From contig CAJYKU010000032.1 of assembly GCA_913775175.1 (NCBI GenBank), positions 1 through 44,144 of the forward strand: 44,144 bases of DNA. The letters are read 5' to 3'. Shown here one piece after another: positions 1 to 10,199 of this stretch. How positions within the stretch are numbered: the stretch's first letter is position 1; the number at the start of each line of letters is the position of its first letter. Source of the DNA: an uncultured Pantoea sp. (lineage in GTDB: Bacteria > Pseudomonadota > Gammaproteobacteria > Enterobacterales > Enterobacteriaceae). Made by a program: the position numbers and the translations under genes. The notes beneath the pieces are model-generated. The model searched no databases and was not told the origin of the DNA. It saw only the letters and a list, made by a program, of their open reading frames with translations.

Positions 1-48
1 ACAACTGGAATCACAATCCAGGGCTCTACCAACTGAGCTATAGCCACC
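1..48 (-). tRNA. hisR: tRNA-His (GUG), 5' part, cut by window edge
   Basis: Read on the minus strand, the sequence begins GGTGGCTATAGCTCAG and runs through a D arm and an anticodon stem-loop containing TTGTGAT, so the anticodon is GUG. The T arm and 3' end lie outside the window. The extra 5' G typical of tRNA-His is present. It follows the Arg tRNA by about 90 nt and is probably co-transcribed with it, as in the E. coli argX-hisR-leuT-proM operon. Confidence 0.96.
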
Positions 49-137
49 ATAATTCTGGTGCGTAAGCTGTTACGCTTACTATTCACTGCATAACGCGGTT
101 AAAACCAACCACCGAAGCTCTTGCGCCTGACAATAAA

Positions 138-214
<77 letters not shown>

Positions 215-228
215 GTAGCGCCGTTGCG

Positions 229-264
229 GATGGGCATACTACGTATTTGGGTTCATGCTGTCCA
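229..264 (-). promoter_or_regulatory. Promoter of the argX-hisR tRNA operon
   Basis: On the minus strand there is a -35 element TGGACA (259-264), a 17-nt spacer and a -10 element TAGTAT (236-241). A GC-rich discriminator (GCCCATCCGC) follows, as expected of stringently controlled stable-RNA promoters. Transcription would start about 15 nt before the mature tRNA-Arg. Confidence 0.75.
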
Positions 265-322
265 GTGCTTTTTAAATAAAAAAACGCGTTTGGTTATGCT
301 TTGTGCATTCCGTCGATAAATA

Positions 323-357
323 GCGCAATTTCGTTATTACAGCGTAGATAATTGCGC
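323..357 (-). terminator. Weak candidate hairpin after wecG
   Basis: Inverted repeat GCGCAAT / ATTGCGC (7 bp, 21-nt loop) lies 15 nt past the wecG stop. No proper U-tract follows, so termination here is uncertain. It is the only symmetric element between wecG and the tRNA promoter. Confidence 0.25.
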
Positions 358-372
358 GATTAATCAGCAGGC

Positions 373-1122
373 TCAGAGATCGCCCCGCCAGTGATAGCGC
401 AAATATTTTAGTAGCGATAGCTGACGACGCCAGCGCGACGGCTGCCGAATCAACCGATAGAGCCACTCCAGCCCAAGCCGCTGCCAGATAAGTGGTGCCC
501 GGGCCACATTACCGGTAAAGACATCATAGGTGCCGCCAACGCCCATATAGAGCGCATCGGGGCAGTAGTGACGGCAGTCGCGCATCAGCAGCTCCTGACG
601 TGGCGAACCCTGGGCAACAGTCACGATCTTTGCGCCACTTGCGGCAATACGCGCAAATAATGCTTCGCGTTCAGCAGGCGCAAAAAAGCCATTCTGCCGG
701 CCCACAATATTCACATTCCACTGGCGCTGCAATTTATCGCAGGTCTCCTGTAAAATGTGCTCACGACCACCAATCAGAAACACCGGAATGCCGCAGCGCC
801 CGGCGCGCTCCATTAATGCTTCCCACAGATCGGCTCCGGCAATACGACTTACCTGCAGTCGCGGATATTTTTTCCGTAGCGAACGCACAATACTGATGCC
901 ATCGGGATATTTGAACTCCGCCTCGCTGACCAGCGCTCGCAGTTGCGCATCCTCTTCCAGCAGCAGCATCTTCTCTGCGTTCATCGCAACCAGCGTACCA
1001 CTGCGCGGCCTATTCTCAGGCAGCAAAAAGCTGACAAAACTCTCCATATCGTTGAAAGCATAGAGTTCAACACCACGAATTGAGTAGGGCGGCTGCGTCG
1101 TTACCATTTTATTATTTTCCAT
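373..1122 (-). CDS. wecG: UDP-ManNAcA:lipid I ManNAcA transferase WecG
   Basis: Adds N-acetyl-D-mannosaminuronic acid from UDP-ManNAcA to Und-PP-GlcNAc (lipid I), giving ECA lipid II on the cytoplasmic face of the inner membrane. The 249 residues compare with 246 in E. coli and belong to the WecG/TagA/CpsF glycosyltransferase family. Recognisable conserved blocks are [32 protein letters not shown] and [15 protein letters not shown]. It is the last gene of the ECA operon; its ATG directly abuts the wzyE TGA stop, so translation is probably coupled. An internal ATG at codon 6 is a possible alternative start. The C-terminus is basic, as in homologues. Confidence 0.96.
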   Translation of the reverse strand: MENNKMVTTQPPYSIRGVELYAFNDMESFVSFLLPENRPRSGTLVAMNAEKMLLLEEDAQLRALVSEAEFKYPDGISIVRSLRKKYPRLQVSRIAGADLWEALMERAGRCGIPVFLIGGREHILQETCDKLQRQWNVNIVGRQNGFFAPAEREALFARIAASGAKIVTVAQGSPRQELLMRDCRHYCPDALYMGVGGTYDVFTGNVARAPLIWQRLGLEWLYRLIRQPSRWRRQLSLLKYLRYHWRGDL

Positions 1123-2475
1123 TCAGCCCTGGTTCAGGGCGCGATCGATTTCCTGTATACGGCGCGGGCGGATCAGGCCAGCACGCGCCAGTAGCCAGCA
1201 AAGTAGCTTTGCCAGGCCGGTGCAGATGGCAAAAATCACACAGAAAAATACCACGCGTGAGCCAAATGCATCCATACCCTCACGCGCCAGTACAATCATG
1301 TTGAAGATGGCACCAAAGCAGAAGCTCTGCAGAATTGCGCCACTGTAGCGGTTGGCGCTGTTGCATCCCTGCCGATAAAGCGCGTCAAAGCCTTTAATCA
1401 GCAGACCAACCGCTACCGCACCCAGCGGGATAAAGAGTACGCCCCCCATAATCAGCAGTGAGCCAATCAGCGTGGGTGAAATAGCCAGACCCGAGTGGTT
1501 GTTCAGCACTTCCCAGGTAAAGTAGTTAGCGCTGTTGAGGATGGCTGAAGGACGATCGGGCCAGAGCCATCCCGGAATAAACACATAAAAATCGCGCCAT
1601 AGCGGCGCCAGTCCCTGAAACTCAATACTGTCATAGTGCTGCAGCAGCAGCGCCAGATTTTCCCACGGTGAGAACGTATCGCGCGTCAGATAGAGGAATG
1701 TGTAGAACGCCTCATCACCAACGACATCCAGGTTGTAGCGTCGCAGCGCCAGCCAGAACATGCCACAGATCGCCATGGCACCAGCCCCGGCCAGCATCCA
1801 GAGCGTGATCCAGCCTCGCGTGATGCCAATAAACAGAAACAGCGCAAAAGCGATAATAATATTGGCACGCGTGCCACCGACCAGTGCATAGGTCAGCAGG
1901 CCGAAAGCCACTGTCATCAGCAGAAATAGCAGCCACTGCCGCTGCGTCGGATGCAGAAAGTAGCGGATAAGCATGGCCGGGATAAAGAAGTAGAAAAAGC
2001 GCTTTAACGCAACGCCTGAGACTTCGCTGGAAAAAATCTGGTTATAGGCTGAGAGCCGAAACAGTAGCAGGCCATTGTGCATAAAAAACACCGTAACGGT
2101 GCCTGCGGCTACCAGCGCCAGCAGCAAACAGGTCAGATGCGTCTCGACCCGATTCATCACCAGCCACGGCTTGCGCGGCTCTGCTGTAACCGGCCGCAGC
2201 CTGACTTTATAGGTCACATAGTAGATAGCATAAAAGCTGGTTGCAGCCAGCAGCGCCTGCAGCAGAAACTCAGGCGGCACGACGCCTACATTAAAACGAA
2301 ACACTAATAGAGTGGTCAGCGGAAACCCAAAATAGAAGGTCAGCAGAAAGAGCAGCGTAAAAAAGAGATGAAAGTTAAACTGTACGCGCCTGAATTCCCG
2401 CCAGGTCAGCGTCAAAATAAAGCCCAGCGAGCAGAGATAAACCACCAGCAAGCCACTGAACTGCATCAGACTCAT
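1123..2475 (-). CDS. wzyE: ECA polymerase WzyE
   Basis: Inner-membrane polymerase that joins the flipped trisaccharide-PP-Und repeat units into ECA chains in the periplasm. The 450 residues match the usual enterobacterial length and contain many hydrophobic segments, beginning at the N-terminus, with long periplasmic loops. The assignment rests on length, membrane topology, similarity to the E. coli protein and position between wecF and wecG. Its ATG overlaps the wecF TGA (ATGA), showing tight operon coupling. WzzE, encoded upstream, sets the chain length it produces. Confidence 0.95.
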   Translation of the reverse strand: MSLMQFSGLLVVYLCSLGFILTLTWREFRRVQFNFHLFFTLLFLLTFYFGFPLTTLLVFRFNVGVVPPEFLLQALLAATSFYAIYYVTYKVRLRPVTAEPRKPWLVMNRVETHLTCLLLALVAAGTVTVFFMHNGLLLFRLSAYNQIFSSEVSGVALKRFFYFFIPAMLIRYFLHPTQRQWLLFLLMTVAFGLLTYALVGGTRANIIIAFALFLFIGITRGWITLWMLAGAGAMAICGMFWLALRRYNLDVVGDEAFYTFLYLTRDTFSPWENLALLLQHYDSIEFQGLAPLWRDFYVFIPGWLWPDRPSAILNSANYFTWEVLNNHSGLAISPTLIGSLLIMGGVLFIPLGAVAVGLLIKGFDALYRQGCNSANRYSGAILQSFCFGAIFNMIVLAREGMDAFGSRVVFFCVIFAICTGLAKLLCWLLARAGLIRPRRIQEIDRALNQG

Positions 2476-3542
2476 ATTGCGCTCCTTTCACTCAGATCCA
2501 GTGCGTGACGCCATCCCGCCAGGTAACCCGGTGCAAAAAAGGCAATCGCTGTGGTATCACACTGTGCAAGCTGACGTTGTGCTTCCGCAACATGAGTGGC
2601 GTCCAGCTCATCATTGCTGAACAGCACAGGCACACCCTGCTCACTAAGATCGCGCCAGAACGGATTTTTGCGATTCAGTACAAAAGGAATAGTAGCCTGA
2701 ATCAGCAGGCAGAGGGTGCCAATCCCCTGCTGACGCTCAAACATAAAATAGCCAAGCTGACAGCGTTTCAGTAACTGCAGATAGGCTGAAAAATCCAGTT
2801 TATCGCGTATCAGCGTAACCTGCCCGTCAGGAAACAGACGCTGCGCCGCAGCATCAATTTCATCAATATAGGTGTAGTTATCTGCCGGATAGCCCAGCGG
2901 TACCAGTACGCTGACCTGCTCGCCAAACTGACGGCGTATCGCCTGCAGTCCCTCTATATGCCGGTTACTGCGATCGCCGGAGTTACCAAGCAGAATTGTC
3001 ATGGTGCTATCGGGCGCTGCCGCCGCTGGCAATGCGATATCAGGCATACGCGTTGGAAAATAGAGCAGGGATACCGGCACCCGCGGATGACGTTGCTGAT
3101 AAAAATGGAGATCGCCGCGCGTAGCAAAAACGTGCGCCAGCCGCCGCTGTGCCAGACGACGTAGCAGATAGAACAGCTGGTATTTCAGGCCAGCGCCCTC
3201 TTCGTAGAGATCCGCCCCCCAGATATGCCAGAACGCCTGGTGGCGACGCAATTTGCCGCTGAGCAGTGCCAGCCATATGCGCGGATTAAACTGACCGTGA
3301 AAGAAAAAGCGCTGCGAGCGGTCTGCCGCGCGGGCGATCACCGCCTGTGCCAGTGCCGCTTTGCTGGCAAACTGTTCAATCTGCAACTGACTGCAGGCAG
3401 GCAGCGTGCCTGGTGCCGCCACGACCATAAAGCGGCGTGGCGCGTCAGCGGGCGATTCAGTGCTCATTACGTCGTTAAAAAAACGCAGCACTGTCTGATT
3501 ATGATGCGGGATATCAGATCCCAGCACGTGATATAACGTCAT
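2472..3542 (-). CDS. wecF: TDP-Fuc4NAc:lipid II Fuc4NAc transferase WecF
   Basis: Adds 4-acetamido-4,6-dideoxy-D-galactose to ECA lipid II, completing the trisaccharide lipid III. It belongs to glycosyltransferase family 56. The protein begins [15 protein letters not shown], aligning with the E. coli N-terminus, and carries conserved blocks [35 protein letters not shown] and [14 protein letters not shown] chose the ATG at 3542 (356 residues; E. coli 359) because it overlaps the wzxE stop as ATGA and matches homologues. A start 12 codons upstream would lie inside wzxE. If dTDP-Fuc4NAc is limited by the missing rffGH, this step depends on supply from elsewhere. Confidence 0.95.
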   Translation of the reverse strand: MTLYHVLGSDIPHHNQTVLRFFNDVMSTESPADAPRRFMVVAAPGTLPACSQLQIEQFASKAALAQAVIARAADRSQRFFFHGQFNPRIWLALLSGKLRRHQAFWHIWGADLYEEGAGLKYQLFYLLRRLAQRRLAHVFATRGDLHFYQQRHPRVPVSLLYFPTRMPDIALPAAAAPDSTMTILLGNSGDRSNRHIEGLQAIRRQFGEQVSVLVPLGYPADNYTYIDEIDAAAQRLFPDGQVTLIRDKLDFSAYLQLLKRCQLGYFMFERQQGIGTLCLLIQATIPFVLNRKNPFWRDLSEQGVPVLFSNDELDATHVAEAQRQLAQCDTTAIAFFAPGYLAGWRHALDLSERSAI

Positions 3543-4792
3543 TTTGTCCGGCAATAAATCAGGAAAGCGCCACAGCAAAGGGCGAAATAGAGTATATAGG
3601 TCGCCATATAGGCCTGCGCCGCACCGGCTACGCCATTAAGCGGGATCAGCCAGTGTGAAAACAGCATCAGCAGTGCAAACTGGCTAATCTCAGTGAGAAT
3701 ATAGAAGCGCAACGAGGCTTTGGCGATAACCAGATATCCGAAAACATAGGCGCCAACTTTAAACAGGTCGCCACACAACTGCCAGATAAACAGATCGCGC
3801 ATCGCGCTAAACTGCGGCGTGAACAGCAGCCAGATCGCCACATCACGCAGCAGCCAGACACAAAAACTAATGGCCGCGACCGCAGGCAGTACAAAGCGCA
3901 GTGCACGGCCAATCTCCTGAGCAATCTGCTGCTTATGCTCCAGACGCGCCAGCGTTGGCAGCAGCCAGACGCTAAAAGTGGCGGTAATAAACTGCAGATA
4001 CGCATCAGAGATGGTGGTGACACCCTGCCATAATCCCACGGCTGCCCAGCCCTGCTGCCCGGCCAGCAGATTACGCATCATTACCCAGGCAACCGGCAGC
4101 GTAATCGCGGTCATAAGCGCCATCAGCGTATACTTTGCCAGATTCCGCGCCAGCTCAGGCTGCCATACTGGTCGCAGCCAGCATAGCGGCAGCTGGTCAC
4201 GATGACGCTGCAGCATTATCAGCGCAGGCACCACCAGCAGCGCCGGCACAACAGCAAGTCCCACCAGAGCGCCCTGATACCCTCCCAGTTTCCAGCAGGC
4301 AACATAGCCCACCAGACCTGACACACTCCCGGCAATCAGCGCCAGCGCATTACCTCGCGCATCGCGAAAGCCTTTGAGCAGCGCCAGAGCGAGGTTTGCC
4401 CAGGCGATACCAAACTGCAAAAAGGCCACTATGCGCACGACATTCTGATAGTGTTCGTGGCCAAACAGTGCACGACTGACGGGCGCCGCGCCCAGCAGCA
4501 GGCCAGCGGCCAGCAGCGCAGAGAATCCCAGCACCATAGCCGAAGCTGTCCCGGTCAGGGCGCGTAGCTGCGCAGGCTGCTGCTGAAACTGCGCCACACC
4601 CGCAGTAACACCATTAAAAATACCTGCGCCACCCAGCACACCCAGCACCGTGATCAGCTGCCGAAAATTACCTGCCTGACCCACACCTTCCGGGCCAAAA
4701 CTCAGCGCCAGCAGCTTGACAACCACCAGCCCGGCGGCAATTTTTACCAGTGTCGACGCCGCAGTCCAGACTGACGCTTTTGCCAGTGACAT
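3539..4792 (-). CDS. wzxE: ECA lipid III flippase WzxE
   Basis: Moves the lipid III trisaccharide unit across the inner membrane. The 417 residues (E. coli 416) form about twelve hydrophobic segments, as in the MOP/PST flippase superfamily. The N-terminus [18 protein letters not shown] and the blocks [13 protein letters not shown] and [14 protein letters not shown] are typical of WzxE. It overlaps wecE by one base (TGATG) and wecF by four, so the three genes are translationally linked. Confidence 0.95.
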   Translation of the reverse strand: MSLAKASVWTAASTLVKIAAGLVVVKLLALSFGPEGVGQAGNFRQLITVLGVLGGAGIFNGVTAGVAQFQQQPAQLRALTGTASAMVLGFSALLAAGLLLGAAPVSRALFGHEHYQNVVRIVAFLQFGIAWANLALALLKGFRDARGNALALIAGSVSGLVGYVACWKLGGYQGALVGLAVVPALLVVPALIMLQRHRDQLPLCWLRPVWQPELARNLAKYTLMALMTAITLPVAWVMMRNLLAGQQGWAAVGLWQGVTTISDAYLQFITATFSVWLLPTLARLEHKQQIAQEIGRALRFVLPAVAAISFCVWLLRDVAIWLLFTPQFSAMRDLFIWQLCGDLFKVGAYVFGYLVIAKASLRFYILTEISQFALLMLFSHWLIPLNGVAGAAQAYMATYILYFALCCGAFLIYCRTK

Positions 4793-5922
4793 CAGGCAAA
4801 AAAGCTCAGCAGTGAACCGATCACTGTACGCTGATTATTATCTGACAGATTATAAAACAGTGGCAGACGTAGCAGCCTTTCACTGTCGCAGGTAGTAAAC
4901 CGATCGTCACCCTCAAAACGCCCGAACCGCTCGCCCGCAGGCGAGGAGTGCAGCGGAATGTAGTGAAATACTGTCAGGATCTCAGCCTCTTTCATCCAGT
5001 TAATCAGCGCCTGCCGATCGCTGCTGTCACGCAGCTTGATATAAAACATATGCGCATTATGGCGGCACGCCTCTGGCACCACCGGCAGAGTGATACGCCC
5101 CTGTGCGGCAAGCGGTTGCAGCGCATCATAATAGCGCTGCCACAGACGCAGGCGCTGCTGATTGATGCGCTCAGCGACTTCCAGCTGCGCCCACAGCCAT
5201 GCAGCCTGCAAATCGGACATCAGGTAACTGGATCCAATATCCCGCCAGGTATATTTATCCACCTGGCCGCGGAAAAACTGACTGCGGTTGGTGCCCTTTT
5301 CGCGAATGATCTCTGCTCTCTCAGTCAGTGCCGCATCGTTGATTAACGTTGCCCCCCCTTCCCCACCCGCCGTGTAGTTCTTGGTTTCATGAAAACTAAA
5401 GCAGCCGATATGACCAATAGTACCCAGCGCGCGGCCTTTATATTGCGACATCACACCCTGAGCAGCATCCTCAATCACATAGAGCTGATGCTTTGCTGCC
5501 AGCGCCATAATCGTATCCATTTCGCATGCGACACCTGCATAGTGCACCGGAACAATCGCACGCGTTTTGGGCGTAATTGCCGCTTCGATCAGCGTTTCAT
5601 CAATATTCATCGTATCAGGACGCACATCGACAAACACAATGCTGGCGCCGCGCAGCACAAACGCATTGGCAGTGGACACAAAGGTATAGCTCGGCATAAT
5701 CACTTCATCGCCGGGCTGAATATCGATCAGCAGTGCCGCCATCTCCAGAGAGGCGGTACAGGAGGGGGTAAGCAGCACTTTTTTGCAGTTGAAATGCTGC
5801 TCCATCCACTGCTGGCAGCGTCGGGTAAAGCCGCCATCGCCGCAGAGTTTGCCGCTGGCCATGGCCGACTGCATATAGTCGATTTCAGTGCCTGTAATGG
5901 GAGGTGCGTTAAAAGGTATCAT
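4792..5922 (-). CDS. wecE: dTDP-4-amino-4,6-dideoxygalactose transaminase WecE (RffA)
   Basis: PLP enzyme that transfers an amino group from glutamate to dTDP-4-keto-6-deoxyglucose, giving dTDP-Fuc4N, which WecD then acetylates. It is a DegT/DnrJ/EryC1-family protein of 376 residues, identical in length to E. coli. Visible motifs are PSCTASLEMAALL, GDEVIMPSYTFVSTANAF, VIEDAAQG, and SFHETKNYTAGGEGG with the Schiff-base lysine in HETKN. Its substrate is normally made by RffH and RffG, whose genes are not in this cluster. It overlaps wecD by one base. Confidence 0.97.
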   Translation of the reverse strand: MIPFNAPPITGTEIDYMQSAMASGKLCGDGGFTRRCQQWMEQHFNCKKVLLTPSCTASLEMAALLIDIQPGDEVIMPSYTFVSTANAFVLRGASIVFVDVRPDTMNIDETLIEAAITPKTRAIVPVHYAGVACEMDTIMALAAKHQLYVIEDAAQGVMSQYKGRALGTIGHIGCFSFHETKNYTAGGEGGATLINDAALTERAEIIREKGTNRSQFFRGQVDKYTWRDIGSSYLMSDLQAAWLWAQLEVAERINQQRLRLWQRYYDALQPLAAQGRITLPVVPEACRHNAHMFYIKLRDSSDRQALINWMKEAEILTVFHYIPLHSSPAGERFGRFEGDDRFTTCDSERLLRLPLFYNLSDNNQRTVIGSLLSFFA

Positions 5923-6617
5923 CAGGCTTTCCTGTAAAACCAGTAGGCGGTGCTCTCCAGCCGGGCACCGCTGCGTAGATAGAGACGCATCGCCGCCAGA
6001 TTGCTGAGCTGGGTAGCAACACGCAGATGTGTAAGCTGGCGCACCCGGCCCCAGTCGGCGGCGGCGAGCAACAGACGCTGTCCAACGCCCAGTCCCCGGG
6101 CTTCCGGCAATACTGCCAGCAGCCCGATACGCATATCACCATTGACTTCGCGCATGGAGACAAACCCCTGCAGGCCGCCCTTTTCATCGCAGGCGAGCAG
6201 GCACTGATGGTCAAAGGTGCCGCGCACCGCATTTTCAATCCACTGTGCGTAGAAGCGACCGCTATCGGCAGGATCAAACCACGGTGCGCGAAAGCGACTC
6301 TGGCTGAATGCCTGTGCAGCAGCGGCGCGCAGCGCCGGGATCTGCGCCTCACGCGCAATACGGATACCAGCCTGCCGCTCAGTCTGAGTGAGCGGCAGCA
6401 GCAGATCGGCCTCGCCCTCGACCAGCTGAAATCCATGCTCGCCGAGTGCATCAATTATCGCACTCTGCTCTGCAGGAACCTTCATCTGTAATAGCCCGCT
6501 GCTCTGCTGCAGCACCTGCGCAAGCGTCAGGTTCCCCTCTGACGTCAGCCGTGCAGTAGGTTGATTAAAAAAAGCGCTCTCCCAGCTAAGGGGTTCAATA
6601 TTGACGCGAATCGACAT
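5922..6617 (-). CDS. wecD: dTDP-fucosamine acetyltransferase WecD (RffC)
   Basis: Acetylates dTDP-Fuc4N with acetyl-CoA to give dTDP-Fuc4NAc. It is a GNAT-fold enzyme; the conserved blocks SRFRAPWFDPADSGRFYAQW and NAVRGTFDHQCLL and the GNAT loop region RGLGVGQRLLLAA are clear. From the ATG at 6617 (MSIRVNIEPLSWESAFF) it has 231 residues, close to the 224 of E. coli, and aligns with that N-terminus. A start 19 codons upstream at 6674 is possible but adds residues without homologues. About 105 nt of non-coding sequence separate it from wecC, where E. coli carries rffG and rffH. Confidence 0.93.
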   Translation of the reverse strand: MSIRVNIEPLSWESAFFNQPTARLTSEGNLTLAQVLQQSSGLLQMKVPAEQSAIIDALGEHGFQLVEGEADLLLPLTQTERQAGIRIAREAQIPALRAAAAQAFSQSRFRAPWFDPADSGRFYAQWIENAVRGTFDHQCLLACDEKGGLQGFVSMREVNGDMRIGLLAVLPEARGLGVGQRLLLAAADWGRVRQLTHLRVATQLSNLAAMRLYLRSGARLESTAYWFYRKA

Positions 6618-6722
6618 ATAAACTGTCCAGCAGATACCGGCGCAGCCGGATTTAATGACTATGTCTCCGGCCACCCGGCACCGAGGCTAACTCTCTCTGC
6701 AGCGGGCAGCCAGCATTAACGA

Positions 6723-7982
6723 TTACCGCCACACCCCTTTGGTATCGATAACCCATGGCTGGACGATCCGGGCGGCATCAACTGCGCGAAACTGTGCATG
6801 GTCAACCAGCATCACCAGAATATCTGCCTGCTGCAGCGCCTGCTCAATTGCCACCAGCGTAGCTTCATGAGCCAGCCGCGACGGGATAGCTGCTACATGC
6901 GGTTCCACGACCCAGGTTGTTCCGCTGTGCCATTCAGCAATACGATGCGCTACCGCCATCGCCGGACTTTCACGCAGATCGTCAATATCGGGCTTAAATG
7001 CCAGCCCGAAACAGGCAATCGTAATCTCACTGGCACGCCTGCCACTCTGTGTCAGGCAGTCACCCAGCGCTTTTTTCACCTGTTCCAGCACCCACTCCGG
7101 TTTGGCATCGTTCACTTCGCGCGCAGTACGAATCAGTCGTGCCTGCTGCGGATTTTGCGCCACGATAAACCAGGGATCGACGGCAATGCAGTGGCCGCCA
7201 ACACCAGGCCCCGGCTGCAAAATATTGACGCGCGGATGACGATTGGCCAGCGTGATCAGCTCCCAGACGTTGATCCCCTGGTCAGCGCAAATCAGTGAGA
7301 GTTCATTAGCAAAAGCAATGTTGACATCGCGAAAGCTGTTTTCGGTCAGTTTGCACATCTCGGCAGTACGCGCGTTGGTCTCAACGCAGGCGCCACGCAG
7401 AAAAATACGATAGAGCTCGCTGGCGCGTGCTGAGCAGGCTGGCGTCATACCGCCAATCACGCGGTCGTTCTCCAGCAGCTCAGTCATGACTTTACCTGGC
7501 AGTACTCTTTCCGGGCAGTAAGCTATAAAAATATCACTCTCACCTCCCTGCTGAGGAAAACGCAGGTCGGGACGTGCTTCTGCCAGCCACTGCGCCATCT
7601 GTTCCGTAGCGCCAACCGGCGATGTGGACTCCAGGATGACCAGATCGCCCGCTTTCAGTACCGGTGCCAGTGACAACGCCGCGGCATGAACATAGCTCAG
7701 ATCGGGCTGATGATCGTCAACAAACGGCGTCGGCACAGCGATCAAAAATGCCTCTGCTGGTTCAGCAACCGTCGTTGCCCGCAGCCGTTTTTGCTGCACC
7801 GCTTCCCGCACCACATCAGCCAGATCGGGCTCCACAATATGAATCTCGCCGCGATTAATGGTTGCAACAGCGTCAGGATTGATATCAACCCCCACGACCT
7901 GTTTTCCCCTGGAAGCGAAAACCGCTGCGGTTGGCAGTCCGATATAACCCAGACCGATAACGGAGATGGTATTGAAATGCAT
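6723..7982 (-). CDS. wecC: UDP-N-acetyl-D-mannosaminuronate dehydrogenase WecC
   Basis: Oxidises UDP-ManNAc to UDP-ManNAcA with two NAD+, supplying the WecG donor. The 419 residues (E. coli 420) show an N-terminal Rossmann motif VIGLGYIGLPTAA (residues 8-20), the UDP-sugar dehydrogenase central domain, the catalytic-cysteine block GVGGHCIAVDPWF and the C-terminal domain with AFKPDIDDLRESPA. It begins 2 nt after the wecB stop. In most enterics the next gene is rffG; here it is wecD. Confidence 0.97.
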   Translation of the reverse strand: MHFNTISVIGLGYIGLPTAAVFASRGKQVVGVDINPDAVATINRGEIHIVEPDLADVVREAVQQKRLRATTVAEPAEAFLIAVPTPFVDDHQPDLSYVHAAALSLAPVLKAGDLVILESTSPVGATEQMAQWLAEARPDLRFPQQGGESDIFIAYCPERVLPGKVMTELLENDRVIGGMTPACSARASELYRIFLRGACVETNARTAEMCKLTENSFRDVNIAFANELSLICADQGINVWELITLANRHPRVNILQPGPGVGGHCIAVDPWFIVAQNPQQARLIRTAREVNDAKPEWVLEQVKKALGDCLTQSGRRASEITIACFGLAFKPDIDDLRESPAMAVAHRIAEWHSGTTWVVEPHVAAIPSRLAHEATLVAIEQALQQADILVMLVDHAQFRAVDAARIVQPWVIDTKGVWR

Positions 7983-7984
7983 AG

Positions 7985-9109
7985 TTAAACTCTGTGTTTA
8001 TTCAGCGCCTGCAGAATACGCGTGCAGGCATGACCGTCGCCGTAAGGATTATGTGCCCGGCTCATAGCCTGCCACGCCTCCTCGTCCTGCAGCAGCAGGC
8101 TGACTTCGGCAACGATAGTATTGATATCTGTACCTACCAGTTTGACGGTGCCAGCCGCGACCGCTTCCGGTCGCTCTGTGGTATCACGCATTACCAGCAC
8201 TGGTTTTCCAAGCGAGGGGGCCTCTTCCTGGATACCGCCGGAGTCCGTGAGAATTAGCCACGCGCGGTTCATCAGCCAGACAAATGGCAGATACTCCTGC
8301 GGCTCAATCAGCACGATATTATTGATACCTTTCAGGATGCGATTAACCGGCTCACTGACGTTGGGATTAAGGTGTACCGGATAGACGATTTGCGCCTGCG
8401 GATGCAGCCGCGCTATCTGCGCCAGTGCGCTGCAGATACGCTCAAACCCTTCTCCAAAGCTCTCGCGCCGGTGTCCGGTAACCAGAACCAGCTTTTTCTC
8501 CGGATCAAGAAACGGATAGCGTGCCGCCAGCCGGGCATCCTGATCGCTATCTGCCAGCACGCGATCGCGTACCCATAGCAGCGCATCAATCACCGTATTG
8601 CCCGTCACAAAGATACGGGCGTCGGGCAGGTTCTCACGCAGCAGATTTTCCCGCGAGGTCGTTGTTGGCGTAAAGTGCCAGGTAGCCAGATGCCCGGTCA
8701 GCGTCCGGTTAGCCTCCTCCGGCCAGGGGGACATCAGATTGCCGGTACGCAAGCCTGCTTCTACGTGTCCTACCGGGATCTGCTGATAAAATGCCGCCAG
8801 ACTGGCAGCCAGTGTGGTAGTGGTATCACCATGTACCAGCACCACGTCAGGTTTAAAATCGGCTAATACGGTTTTCATGCCCTGCAGAATACGACAGGTG
8901 ATCTCCGTCAGTCCTTGTTCCGGACGCATGATATTGAGATCGTAATCGGGCTGCAGCTCAAACAGATGCAGCACCTGGTCAAGCATCTCACGATGCTGAG
9001 CAGTGACACACAGGCGGGATTCAAAAGCAGCATCCTGCGCCAAAGCCTGCACCAGCGGTGCCATTTTAATGGCTTCAGGACGGGTGCCAAATACGGTCAG
9101 TACTTTCAC
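7985..9109 (-). CDS. wecB: UDP-N-acetylglucosamine 2-epimerase WecB
   Basis: Non-hydrolysing epimerase that interconverts UDP-GlcNAc and UDP-ManNAc, the first step of the ManNAcA branch. The 374 residues (E. coli 376) begin [19 protein letters not shown]. Family active-site blocks are present: [10 protein letters not shown] (Asp), HVEAGLRTG (Glu), PWPEEANR (Glu) and TGHRRES (His), plus the C-terminal UDP-binding segment [17 protein letters not shown]. It lies 10 nt after wzzE and is directly followed by wecC. Confidence 0.97.
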   Translation of the reverse strand: MKVLTVFGTRPEAIKMAPLVQALAQDAAFESRLCVTAQHREMLDQVLHLFELQPDYDLNIMRPEQGLTEITCRILQGMKTVLADFKPDVVLVHGDTTTTLAASLAAFYQQIPVGHVEAGLRTGNLMSPWPEEANRTLTGHLATWHFTPTTTSRENLLRENLPDARIFVTGNTVIDALLWVRDRVLADSDQDARLAARYPFLDPEKKLVLVTGHRRESFGEGFERICSALAQIARLHPQAQIVYPVHLNPNVSEPVNRILKGINNIVLIEPQEYLPFVWLMNRAWLILTDSGGIQEEAPSLGKPVLVMRDTTERPEAVAAGTVKLVGTDINTIVAEVSLLLQDEEAWQAMSRAHNPYGDGHACTRILQALNKHRV

Positions 9110-9119
9110 GCTGATTCTC

Positions 9120-10166
9120 TTATTGGCGGACAGCTGATAAAGACCCAGGACGGCGCATCAGTGCCACACCCGCGCCGACCAGCGCGCCGATAGCGCCCCA
9201 CATTACCATCATAAACAGACGGCGTGGGCTATCGCGCGATACCGGTTCTTCCGGTGTCCGCAGGTAGCGGTAGGTTTGAAACTGTTTATTAAGACGCGGG
9301 CCAGCCTGTAACGTGCTCAGCATGACGTTGTTTTGATCATAGCTCAAATCGTAAGCGGGACCGCTGGCCTGCAGCATATCAAGCTGGGCCTGTAATCTCT
9401 CCTGCCCCAGCAAAAAACGGTCGCTGTCGGGCAGATTCTGTTCTGTCGCAGCAGCGCGATTGTCAGTAATCCCCTGCTGGCTGGCAAGTTTTAACGCCTG
9501 CTCAATGCGCTGACGCTGACGCTGATACACTGCCTGTGCCACATCCTGCTGGCGTCTGACCTGCGACTGTAACTGGACAGTACGCGCCTGCCATGCGCCC
9601 CGCAGCTCATCGTTCAGATGCCGCGCCGCACGTTCACTGGCGTAGGCGATATATTGACGCAGCAGATTGTTCGCATCGCCTGCGGTTTCCGCTACCAGCC
9701 GCACTGTATCCAGCGTGTTATGCGCACTATCTGCTGGCATAAACTGAATACTAGTGATCAAATCGTCCAGCAACGCTGCATCATTATGGGCATTGCCGCT
9801 TTTCCGGCTTTTAAAATAGTCAGTCTGCTGCCAGAAATCACGCCGCGTGTCCCACGATGCGAGCTGCATGGTGAACTCCTGATAGACCTCATCCATTACA
9901 GTTGGCGTCGAATTATTCAGGTTAAGCGTGTTGTTACGCACATCCAGATTATTGAGAAACTGCTGCTGTACGTAGTAGTCACTGAGCATATTGACCGTTG
10001 GTCGATCGGTAACGGCTGTGGTACTCCACGCCTGTTTCATCAGCATGGAGGCCAGCCATGCCAGCAGCGCAAACAGAATGGCTCCGCCAGCTATCCAGCG
10101 TTTTCCGCGCCATAGCGTACAGCCTAATCCGCTGATATCCAGTTCATTTTCAACAGCTGAGGTCAT
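9120..10166 (-). CDS. wzzE: ECA polysaccharide chain-length modulator WzzE
   Basis: Inner-membrane co-polymerase that sets the modal ECA chain length and is needed for cyclic ECA. Its 348 residues equal the E. coli length. It has the PCP architecture: an N-terminal membrane segment (about residues 28-45), a long periplasmic region rich in helices and glutamine, then a proline-rich [17 protein letters not shown] block before the second membrane segment near the C-terminus. Typical WzzE blocks [22 protein letters not shown] and QLASWDTRR are present. It follows wecA closely in the operon. Confidence 0.96.
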   Translation of the reverse strand: MTSAVENELDISGLGCTLWRGKRWIAGGAILFALLAWLASMLMKQAWSTTAVTDRPTVNMLSDYYVQQQFLNNLDVRNNTLNLNNSTPTVMDEVYQEFTMQLASWDTRRDFWQQTDYFKSRKSGNAHNDAALLDDLITSIQFMPADSAHNTLDTVRLVAETAGDANNLLRQYIAYASERAARHLNDELRGAWQARTVQLQSQVRRQQDVAQAVYQRQRQRIEQALKLASQQGITDNRAAATEQNLPDSDRFLLGQERLQAQLDMLQASGPAYDLSYDQNNVMLSTLQAGPRLNKQFQTYRYLRTPEEPVSRDSPRRLFMMVMWGAIGALVGAGVALMRRPGSLSAVRQ

Positions 10167-10199
10167 AGCAAAGGTGTCCTTATCGGGTACTCATCCACA

